Of a stretch of DNA of 14,249 nt, positions 7,371 to 14,249 are shown one piece after another. The position numbers were made by a program, and so were the translations under genes. How positions within the stretch are numbered: the stretch's first letter is position 1; each line of letters begins with the position of its first letter. Below the pieces are notes generated by a model. The model had not been told where the DNA came from, ran no database searches, and worked only from the letters and a program-made list of their open reading frames with translations. The DNA comes from Suillus spraguei (taxonomy: Eukaryota > Basidiomycota > Agaricomycetes > Boletales > Suillaceae), in the NCBI GenBank assembly GCA_016800925.1, contig JABCPU010001167.1, positions 1 to 14,249 on the forward strand, written 5' to 3'.

Positions 7371-7391
7371 TTGAAAGTCACCGACTTTCAA
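7371..7391. repeat. perfect inverted repeat, 9-bp arms, 3-nt loop
   Basis: TTGAAAGTC-ACC-GACTTTCAA lies just before the purine tract and overlaps the stop codon of the accessory gene (7390-7388). It could form a stable RNA hairpin at the 3' end of the element transcript. Function unknown. Confidence 0.75.
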
Positions 7392-8855
7392 ACATCTCTG
7401 TTGTCGTCATAGATGGGATCATAGTTGTCATAGTTAGCGACGTCTTCATCAGCAGCGCTTCCTCCTAGCATATAAGCCGCTTCCTCTTCTGCTACAGTCC
7501 TCGCCCGTCGACCTTCTTTTCGTCGTTGACGGTTAATAAGATACTGTTCCCACTTACGCAGTGCATCATAAAATTCATCGTCCTTCCAGGTAAGCTCAAA
7601 CGGGGGTTCTCCATGACGCTGAGGGCAATAAATGGACAGATGGGTAGGGGCGTGTCGTAGACAGATTTGACATTGATAGTCAAGACAATTCTTCTGTCGG
7701 TGTCCGACGATGCCACAGAATCGACATTTCATGTTTTCATCAGTATTGGAGGTGGACATGCGTAATGGTGATGGTGAGATAACGGGTTTAGGACTGGTGG
7801 ATCTAGCACATTTCTTCCCTTTTTGTCGTGTCATTCATTTTAAAGCGAAGGTATTGTCACGTCGAAGCTGCGCCTGTTGCTTGCTAGTTAGAGTGTACAC
7901 GGATGTGGGAAGGTCAGGAGTAGTCCCCCTTTCAGCAATCGCAAGAAGTTCATTGGAGGAGGAAGGGGAGGTGATGCCGAAGTCTTTTACTAAGACCGGC
8001 AAAACAGGATCCATTGGACCGAATGATGATGGGATGGACATAGGAGGGTGTATGTGAAGGTCACGAAGTCGAGGACTGAGTGCTATTAATTCAACAACAG
8101 GAATCTCTAATCTTTTTTGCAGCTTCGCACTGTTCTTCTGTGCAGGGCTCGTATAGCCATGCAGGGTGGTCATAAGAGACTACGATGGGAGGCGGTGAGG
8201 TCGGTTGTTCGATAGGAGATGGAGTTCGGGGGGAAACGAGGTCGGCTTGTGTTTGTAGATCAGTGATGGCTTCTTCTACTAAGTTTCTGGCTGCTCTGGT
8301 TTCAGCGACTGATTGCTGGATGGTTTCGACGACTGCGTTGGTGAGCTGTCCGATCTCTTGGACAGCAGTGCATAAGCCAGCAAGGGCGTCAATACTAGAA
8401 TATATATGCAAAGAAGAGGGTGCTGGAATAGGAAGTGGCGTATCTTCCTGCGGAGAGGGAGGTCAAGCAACGCCTGCTCGATGTTCGGCCACAATGTGAA
8501 TAGCTTCTTCAACATCGCTTTTAAAAGAACCGGGAAGCAACAACATAGCATAAGAACGAATGCGTTTTTGAAGATGTAAGAAGTGTTGACGATATGTAGT
8601 GTCTGTGGTTTCATTGGCTGTGGCTTTGATGAGGGCGGCAGTACGGATAATGTTGATGAGGAGGAGGGCCGGGAAGGCACCCTTTTCTGTGAGGATTTTT
8701 TCAATTTCAAGGGCATGTCCTTCACATAGAAGGGCAGCTTCGATGTAGGAGGTGTTGTCAATTTCGGTGGCAAGGGTTCTGTAGTTTTCAGCATCAGAGT
8801 CGGAGTCATTGTTAGCAATGGTGACGGGGGTGATGTAGGCAGTGGGGAAAGACAT
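7388..8855 (-). pseudogene. accessory 3' gene with zinc knuckles (decayed, about 489 codons)
   Basis: This gene lies between pol and the 3' LTR, in sense with the element; its ATG (8855) follows the pol stop by 54 nt. It is rebuilt from pieces in two frames. 8855-8463 is a soluble helical region (ending RQHFLHLQKRIRSYAMLLLP, then VEEAIHIVAEH). After a TGA (8465-8463) the same frame continues with a Pro-rich stretch and a likely coiled coil (VETIQQSVAETRAARNLVEE). At the A6 run 8118-8113 the open frame moves by +1. The next piece (RLEIPVVELIALSPRLRDLH) runs to TGA 7837-7835, immediately followed by ATG, and ends with zinc knuckle CRFCGIVGHRQKNC (C-X2-C-X4-H-X4-C), a second C-X2-C-X6-H-X4-C set, a basic segment (NRQRRKEGRRAR) and an acidic tail. 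Zinc knuckles suggest nucleic-acid binding, as in a second nucleocapsid. I do not recognise the rest; Tf1 and Ty3 have no such gene. It could also be a captured host gene. Confidence 0.65.
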
Positions 8856-8909
8856 TTCGACGGTGGTAGTTGATCAAGTGCTTTGTGCAGTTGGTTGACT
8901 GAAGGATAA

Positions 8910-10460
8910 TCAGAGGGTGTGTTGCTTCTTATAAGCATTCAAGATTCGAGCGGAGTTCTTCAAGTTCTTTTCTGGGAGCCATTTGTTATCTCCCGATGAA
9001 TATCCTTTCCAGGAGACGAGATAGCATCAGCGAGTGCCGGTTCTTTTGTGAGAAAGAATTGCTTCTATTTCATATTCTTCTTCTTCTTCGATGATGTCAG
9101 GTGGTGGTTCAGGGAAGTTCGGACCATGTACATCTGTTTCACTGTAGGATGATAAGACAGAAGCGTGGAACGTAGGATGAATTTTCCACTGTGGAGGGAG
9201 TTTGAGTGTGAACGTGATGGGCGATAAGACATCGATGATCGGGAAGGGTCCGTATCGCTTGGGAGCAAGTTTCCTTGATGGGAGTTTGAGTCTGAGATTG
9301 GCAGCAGATAGCCAAACCTTATCTCCGATCTTCCATGGAATGTACTTATCTCCTCGGGATCGTTCGGCCATCGTTTGCATTGCAATGTTATGGCAGGCAA
9401 TTGCTTCTTCTCTTATCTTCTGCAGAGATCATACTCGATCTTCTGCTGCGGGAACTGATGAATCAGGGATAAGGTGAGGGATAGCGCGTGGTTCATATCC
9501 CATCATCAAATAGAAGGGTGATGCATTCCTTGCATCGTGTTTTCGGTGATTGTGGACGAATTCAGCGATTAGTAGATGTTCTACCCAATCTTCAGGATTG
9601 TTGCGGCAATAGATGCGTAGGTATGTTTCAAGTTCTTGATTAAGTCTTTCCGTTTGACCATTGGTCTGAGGGTGATAAGCTGTAGATGGAGCAATGACGT
9701 AGTCGAGAAGTCAGGCAAGCTCTTTAGAGAAGCGTGATAGGAACTGCGGACCTCGATCCAAGATGACTTTGTCATGGAGTCCAAATCGACGGTAAACATG
9801 TTTCAAGAATAGCTTAGCAATCCCTTCGGAAGTGACGGTTTTCAGACAAGGGATAATAATTACCCCCTTTGTAAGGCCATGGTCTACCACGACCATGATA
9901 CTGTCAAAGCCTCCAGAGACAGGGAGGTTAGTGATAAGATCAACAGAGACCTGGGAAAAGGGGCGAGTCGCAGAGGAAGGTATCGGGGCAAGCGGAGGGC
10001 GAACAGGGTGTGTGTCGGCTTTCATTTGCTGACAAAGCACGCAACCTTCAACGTATTTCCGAACATAAGAGCCCATAGCGGGCCACCAGGCTTCTCGTTT
10101 CACGAGTTCTTCAGTTTTGAATCTACCGGGGTGTCCCGCAGTAGGATGATCATAGTACCTTTTTAGGATATCAGGACGATGTGCCGGTGGAATATAGGCA
10201 CGATTCTTAAAATAGAGGACGTTTTCCTCAATCTTCCAATCGGAGAGTGCCGACTTCATAGGAGGAAGACATACGCCATCAAGAGCGTCAGATGCTGTTT
10301 TAAAGACAGGGTCGTCAAGGGGGTCAGAGGACGATAAGACATCCTTCAAATTAGTATCAATAAGACGAACAAATAGAGCGTCAGGGAGGAGTGTCTGGTC
10401 TTTGTTATCATCTTTACCGGAGTTGTAATCGGGCCGGCGGGATAATGCGTCGGTATGCCA
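8910..10460 (-). pseudogene. pol: integrase and chromodomain end of Pol (nested element)
   Basis: Integrase inserts the cDNA into the host genome. One frame runs from DALSRRPDY (about 10455) to the stop at 8912-8910. Counting from the codon at 10349: zinc-binding H68-X4-H73...C103-X2-C106 (HPTAGH, CVLC), catalytic D137 (VSVDLIT), D198 (LDRGPQF) and E234 (NGQTERL), that is D-X35-E, so all three acidic residues remain. Next come an IN C-terminal region with GPFPIIDV and LPPQWKIHPTFHASVL and the chromodomain. Three in-frame TGA codons break it: 9713-9711, 9431-9429 and 9029-9027. In each context Arg is plausible (KELA-R-LLDY, RV-R-SLQ, TR-R-CYL), so CGA to TGA is the likely cause. No frameshift was seen in this 1.5 kb, unlike the rest of pol. 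Confidence 0.88.
8913..9083 (-). other. chromodomain at the integrase C-terminus
   Basis: After an EEEEE stretch the frame reads EYEIEAILSHKRTGTR, a TGA (9029-9027), then [16 protein letters not shown] and LPEKNL. This is the HP1-type chromodomain pattern. The three aromatic-cage positions, Tyr of EYEIE and the Trp and Tyr of SWKGY, are kept. In fungal chromoviruses such domains are thought to steer integration to heterochromatin by binding methylated H3K9. The finding places the family among chromoviruses. The TGA would remove most of the domain. Confidence 0.85.
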
Positions 10461-11760
10461 ATTTCATTCCTGCAACATGATGCAGTTCAATGTCGTATAT
10501 AGACAAAATCAGTTGCCAATGTGCTTGGCACGGGTAAGCTTTTGTGCACTTCTGAAATACAGAAGATTCTTGTGGTCGGTAAATACCAGGACGGGGTGCG
10601 AGTTTCCTTCAAGATAATGTCGCCATTCATTCAATGCCCGGATTACAGCAAGGAGTTCCCGATCAAAGATTTGTAATTGCGTTCTGCAGGGTTCAAAGAC
10701 TGTGAGAGATATGCACATGGGTGTAAACGCCATTCTTGTCGGTTTGCAAAAGAACTCCGCCAGTTGCTACAAGCAAGTGTCGGTAGCGATAGCAAATTGT
10801 CGGGAACGATCAGGGTTATGGAGTACTGGTTGGGATATGAAACGCCGTTTCAGTTCTTCGAAGGTATCCATACATTCGGTTGACCAATCAAAGACCTTAT
10901 CTTTCTTTGTTAATTGATAAGAGGTCAGCGATATGGAGTAATGGGAAATGAACATGCGGTAAAATTGCAAAAACCAAGGAACGACTGAACATCTTTTACA
11001 GATTTTGGAACTGGCCATTCGGAGATTCCCTTGGTCTTGGCAGTGTCCATAGCAACTTGTCCGGGGCGAATTATCATTCCGAGGTATTCCACTTCCTTCT
11101 GCATCGAAGGTGCATTTTCCGGTTTCAAGAACAGATGTTCTTTTCGTATTTTCATCAAAACCCGTCTGGTTCGCTGATGTTCTGCCATAGTTGTAGAGAA
11201 AATCAGGATATCGTCCATGTAGATAACCATCCATCCTTCATTGATTTCCTGTTGGAAGGTGATTCATATATGCTTGGAAAGTTGCTGGTGAATTGCAGAG
11301 GCCAAAGAACATGACGTTCGGTTCGAAGAGGCCAAATTCCGTAGTAAAAGCGGCTTTCCAGCGATCATCGGGATGGATGCGATATTGTTATAACCGGACC
11401 GAATATCCATTTTCGTAAAGAACTGTGCATTATGAAGGCGTGCGACAAGGGAGATAGGGAGTGGGAGCGGATAGGCGTTTTGACTGTCCAATCATTGATG
11501 TAGCGATAATCTTGACAGGACACAATTCTCCACTCTTCTTTCCCACAAAGAAGAAACCACTGCTTGGGGTGACTTCGATTCTGAGATAAAACCTTCGCAA
11601 TGTTTTCATCAATAAACGTTTTGACGGCAGCGCGTTCTTTTTCCGATAGTGGGTAAACCTTAGACGTGCGAGGGATAAAACCGGGTTTAGTATCGATCCG
11701 ATGATCAATACCAGGGCGTTCGGGGGTAGTTTGTTCATCCGTCTTTAGCAAAGACGTCTG
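10450..11760 (-). pseudogene. pol: reverse transcriptase and RNase H part of Pol (nested element, frameshifted)
   Basis: RT copies the element's RNA and RNase H removes it. Recognisable pieces lie in all three minus frames: PERPGIDHRIDTKPGFIPRT (about 11720), VTPSSGFFFVGKK, CQDYRYINDWTVK, the first catalytic Asp in FFTKMDIRSGYNN (Asp at 11407-11405), PATFQAYMN, the active site VIYMDDILIFS (YMDD at 11221-11210), LGMIIRPGQVAMD, KDVQSFLGFCNF. For RNase [68 protein letters not shown]. Frame changes can be placed, for example, after TDTCL near 10763, at ERNY/QIF near 10683 (one C lost), near 10523 (one C lost) and near 10455 (two bases lost). Active enzyme cannot be made. YMDD rather than the common YLDD is unusual for this group. 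Confidence 0.85.
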
Positions 11761-12950
11761 CAAAGTCGTGCAAATATCCGGGACCAATTCTTCGAAGGAT
11801 TTCTTTTTCTTTTCCTTCTCATCCGTGGCGAATTCCTGAGCTTTGTTACTGTATTTGGAGGAGGAAGGGAATTGTGGAGTAGTTGGAGGTTGTTCGATCG
11901 GGAAGTTCCATCATGTGTAGGGTGTATCCATGGATACTTCTTCTATGATTCTCATGCTAACTCCATCGGTATCATATTCCACAAGAAATTCTCCATCTCC
12001 TAGTTCATAGAGGAAATTTCGTACTTCTGGTGCATGCCAGACATCTTGCATGTGTTGAATTGGTCATCATCCTCTGTTGGGATCAACGAGGGCACGGGTT
12101 CTTCATGGGATTTCTTCAATTGAAGCTGAAAGAGTTTTCGGGGGAACAAGAACTTGGATAGTTTCGGTACATTGGTATCTCGTCCTGGGATTCTTCTTCT
12201 GCTTTTTTTTTTCCATGTTTCTGTTCTTCTATTGGCCGTTGCTCAATAGGTTCTTGTCCGACCCGATGCTCGGGTTCGGATTCATTCTTGCGTTTTCTGC
12301 GCGGGGAATCGGTGACTGTCTGGCATTGTACACGTGGAGTGGTTATAGTACGTGGCATTCGTACTTCTGGTTCGGGTCTTCAGGACATCAATAGGAGGGA
12401 CGATAAGGTTTCGGAAGTCGGGAATGTTGCCATTGGTGATGATTGAAGAGTGGGGCAACCCATTCTTCTTCCGATCTATCATATCGATTTCGATTTCATC
12501 TTTTGTTGTTCGGAAGGACAAGTGTTTCAGCAGCCCAATCTATAATTGGGTTCATTGCTCGTAACCAGGAATTCCAAAGGATTTGATCTCTTCTTCCTAG
12601 TTTGGTGATATTGAATTTTCCATACATGGTTCGTTCATCAATTTTGACCACTAGGAGGCAGTAGTGTGTGATTGGTCCTCCTTTATAAGAGTTCCATCTG
12701 CCGTGTAACTCGAAATGGTGTTTTGAGTTTTCGTCGTGTGATTTGATGGAGTTTCACAAACTCTTCGAGATGAATGTTCCTGCTGCTCCTGAATCGATAA
12801 CAGCGGTGGTGTCGACGGATTTAAGCGAGTACGCGAGTGGAGGGTGATAGGGACACGAAGTTCTTTTCTTTCACCTACAGCGCGTACAAGTCTTAGTAAT
12901 ACATTGGGAGAAACATACGTCGAGTCTTTGTTTCTCCAAGTCAAAAATCC
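11761..12950 (-). pseudogene. pol: protease and protease-RT linker of Pol (nested element, frameshifted)
   Basis: The frame opens at the frameshift signal (TWRNKDSTYVSPNVLLRLVR), like the plus copy. The aspartic protease site DSGAAGTF is at 12795-12787, but one A is lost in an A-run before it and one C just after it (TCCGAA to TCGAAG), moving the frame twice. Two codons that are TGA in the plus copy are still CGA here (near 12734 and 12630). The linker (ESEPEHRVGQEPIEQRPIEE) and later YSNKAQEFATDEKE can be aligned to 6245-6760. The linker shows no known domain. Confidence 0.8.
12907..12950 (-). promoter_or_regulatory. candidate -1 ribosomal frameshift signal (second copy)
   Basis: Minus strand: GGATTTT (12950-12944), gag stop TGA (12943-12941) inside a 6-nt spacer, stem GGAGAAAC (12937-12930) / GTTTCTCC (12914-12907), 15-nt loop. 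All eight pairs are Watson-Crick here. The plus copy has G-U at the base of the stem, so the one difference between copies keeps pairing. Confidence 0.7.
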
Positions 12951-13758
12951 TCAACAATCCGTCTCACAGTTTCTTCATCTTCTTCCCCTTTGACTTCGGT
13001 TTGTCGGAGCGGGGTCTTCTTCTTTCTGTCAGGACAATTATGGATGCGGTGTCCTGTCTTTTGCATCCGAAGCATTGTCCTTCTTCATGCATTCGGATCT
13101 CTCCATATCGGAGATTCGATCTACGACCATTGCGTTGGAATCACGGTTCGGAATGTATACCGTGCATTCCCGTAGTTCTTCTTCTTCTGTTGTGGAGCAT
13201 GACGTGTCCTCATGGCTTAAGACGATGATGGGGTTGTCAATAGCAACGCATTGCAGCACAACATCTCTGAATATTTCGGAGACATCTCCTATTGAAAAGC
13301 TTTGTAAGGATACCCCAATTAAGGCCATCTTGGAAGAACTGGATCTTCGTTGCATTATCGGTGATATGAGCCTTGGCTGCAAGTGCCTCAAAGTCAGCGA
13401 TATAGGTGTGAAGATCTCCAGTTCCTTGTTTGAGATCTCTGAGTTTGAGTGCGGTTCCTTTGGTATCCACTGGTTCGAATGCTTCTTTGAAGCTTTCATA
13501 AAATCCACCATCGTCCCATAACCAACTTTTTGTCCGAGTGTCGGTAGATTGGGCGTGTTCAAGGAATTGTTCCTTCCAGATTTGGCATTCTTTCGGTCAT
13601 GAAGGATGTTATGTAGATGATCTTCTGCTTGTCGGTGGTGTAAAGCTTTTCATTGATGTCAAAGTGCAAGTTGCACGACTGGATAAACTCGCGAGAGTTT
13701 ACGATCTCCATCAAAACCTTGGTTGACCGATCTTGTATTCGAATTCTTTGGTCGACAT
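12941..13758 (-). pseudogene. gag: Gag of the nested element (frameshifted)
   Basis: The ATG at 13758-13756 matches the Gag start of the plus copy (FEYKIGQ follows) and the stop TGA at 12943 lies at the same place as the plus copy's TAA. In between the frame is broken repeatedly relative to the intact 277-codon Gag: for example an AAAA run reduced to AAA near 13497, two bases lost near 13290, one each near 13230 and 13217, and two in the zinc-knuckle region (GGGGC to GGAC near 13080; CAAGAAG to CAAAAG near 13063), which destroys the CCHC motif. Pieces QKVGYGTMVDFMK, DLHTYIADFEALA, QFFQDGLNWGILTKLF, SNAMVVDRISD remain. Confidence 0.88.
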
Positions 13759-13943
13759 GGTTGATGATTCTTCTGTGAGTTATACTTTCTCGGTGCCTAC
13801 ACGCGCTGTCTTGCTGTCCGTTAGGGCTTTCTTCTGTCAGAGGGCTTCTCTTGACAATCTGCTCAGCGTACGCGTACGCTAGTCTCGATCAGGGTTCAGG
13901 GTCGAAGACTGGATAGTCGACGATCAAATGGACTTTAATCTTT
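13759..13943 (-). promoter_or_regulatory. 5' leader and self-priming primer-binding site of the nested element
   Basis: One base inside the LTR, AAGATTAAAGT (13942-13932, minus) repeats the priming site of the plus copy and is again the exact complement of ACTTTAATCTT in the LTR (14212-14202). The leader is about 40 nt longer than in the plus copy. The extra part contains a perfect 16-bp palindrome, AGCGTACGCGTACGCT (13865-13880). Confidence 0.75.
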
Positions 13944-14249
13944 TGTTACGAACTGGGGTGGCGTCACCAGCGACAGTGAAAAGACACAGACGGTCTGCTG
14001 GGAGTTCTTACAATGTCCAAAAGGACAAGGTGAAAGTACAAGGAACGCGTTCCGAGTACGATCAAGGGTTCAGCCTCAAAGACAAGTCTAAGAGGTATCG
14101 CGAGAATAGAGACTAAGGCTAAGGAGTGCTTAGACTTAGAGACGATTCAAGACGACTTAGGTTGGAGACCTAAGCGAAGGAGATTCCAGGTAAAACCCAG
14201 TAAGATTAAAGTAGAATCTACTACAAGTACACTGTGCTTATATAGGTAG
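13944..14249 (-). repeat. 5' LTR of the nested element, inner 306 bp (cut by window edge)
   Basis: On the minus strand it ends GTAACA at 13949-13944. It shows TATATAAG at 14244-14237, the predicted RNA start ACTTTAATCTT at 14212-14202 (32 bp) and the CTTAGGT/ACCTAAG hairpin (14156-14174). Aligned to 6882-7354 it has lost single A residues in two A-runs and a pair of A after the start block. Confidence 0.9.

Larger units (their letters stand above)
6882..14249 (-). mobile_element. Ty3/gypsy chromovirus element nested in the first, full order but decayed
   Basis: Read on the minus strand from the right edge: partial 5' LTR (14249-13944), priming site, leader, gag, frameshift signal, protease, RT, RNase H, integrase, chromodomain, an accessory gene, purine tract, 3' LTR (7354-6882). 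Only the outer part of the 5' LTR lies beyond the window, so the element should end near 14,410-14,420. It sits in the RT start of the plus element; bases 6877-6881 (AAACC) are the candidate target duplication. It belongs to the same family as its host element: LTRs, Gag and protease align throughout. Most reading frames are broken by deletions of one or two bases and by TGA codons. Confidence 0.9.

Noticed and set aside
7710..8057. 115-codon plus-strand ORF in the nested element, and similar antisense ORFs at 13075-13521 and 8185-8499
   Set aside because: All are antisense to supported element genes and show no domain.
8112..8121. A AAA AAG slippery heptamer in the accessory gene as a programmed -1 shift
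   Set aside because: A -1 shift there meets a stop at once (GAT TAG). The downstream open frame is +1, so a simple one-base insertion in the A-run is more likely.
8279..8938. 219-codon minus-strand ORF with hydrophobic segments, overlapping the accessory gene
   Set aside because: It looks env-like at first (Pro/Ser-rich start, Leu-rich segments), but the overlapping frame 8855-8091 reads as an ordinary soluble helical protein and links to the zinc-knuckle part. The hydrophobic stretch is best explained as its shifted frame.

Overview
The window looks like a transposon-rich stretch of a fungal genome, most likely a mushroom-forming basidiomycete (Agaricomycetes). The pointers are a 63-nt intron with GT-AG ends and CTAAC/CTAAT branch motifs, a fungal-type Hsp70 fragment, and two chromodomain-lineage Ty3/gypsy LTR retrotransposons with TGTTAC...GTAACA ends. 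The assignment rests on sequence style and recalled families; no database search was possible.

Layout. 1-949 (minus): a decayed Hsp70 nucleotide-binding-domain gene, one intron still recognisable, interrupted by a TGA. 1191-1900: GC-rich minisatellite with ~95-bp subunits and a second, ~315-bp period. 2363-2560: A-rich DNA with an imperfect direct repeat. 2598-2832: four copies of a ~60-bp repeat. 2891-2910: perfect hairpin. 3400-3870: T-rich repeat carrying eight splice-donor-like CAGGTGAGT motifs. 3933-4112: first 60 codons of a gene whose N-terminus closely copies the histone H3 tail, cut off by an LTR.

4113-6881 (plus strand) is the 5' part of a Ty3/gypsy element: 474-bp LTR, leader, complete gag (277 codons), protease and the very start of reverse transcriptase. 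At 6882 it is interrupted by a second, opposite-strand copy of the same family, 6882 to beyond 14249: 3' LTR (6882-7354), a decayed accessory gene with zinc knuckles (7388-8855), integrase and chromodomain, RNase H, RT, protease, gag, leader and part of the 5' LTR (13944-14249). This is a nest: the H3-tail gene was hit by the plus element, which was then hit by the minus element. The missing RT of the plus element and the rest of the H3-tail gene should lie to the right of the window.

Two control signals are present in both copies and are the most interesting mechanism seen. (1) An 11-nt block at the predicted transcript start is perfectly complementary to the 11 nt one base after the LTR, the arrangement of Tf1-type self-primed reverse transcription. 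(2) At the gag/pol junction both copies carry G GAT TTT directly before the gag stop, a 6-nt spacer and an 8-bp hairpin, the anatomy of a -1 ribosomal frameshift signal. Neither copy looks able to move on its own: premature TGA codons at former or probable CGA codons occur in both, and the minus copy also has many one- or two-base deletions.
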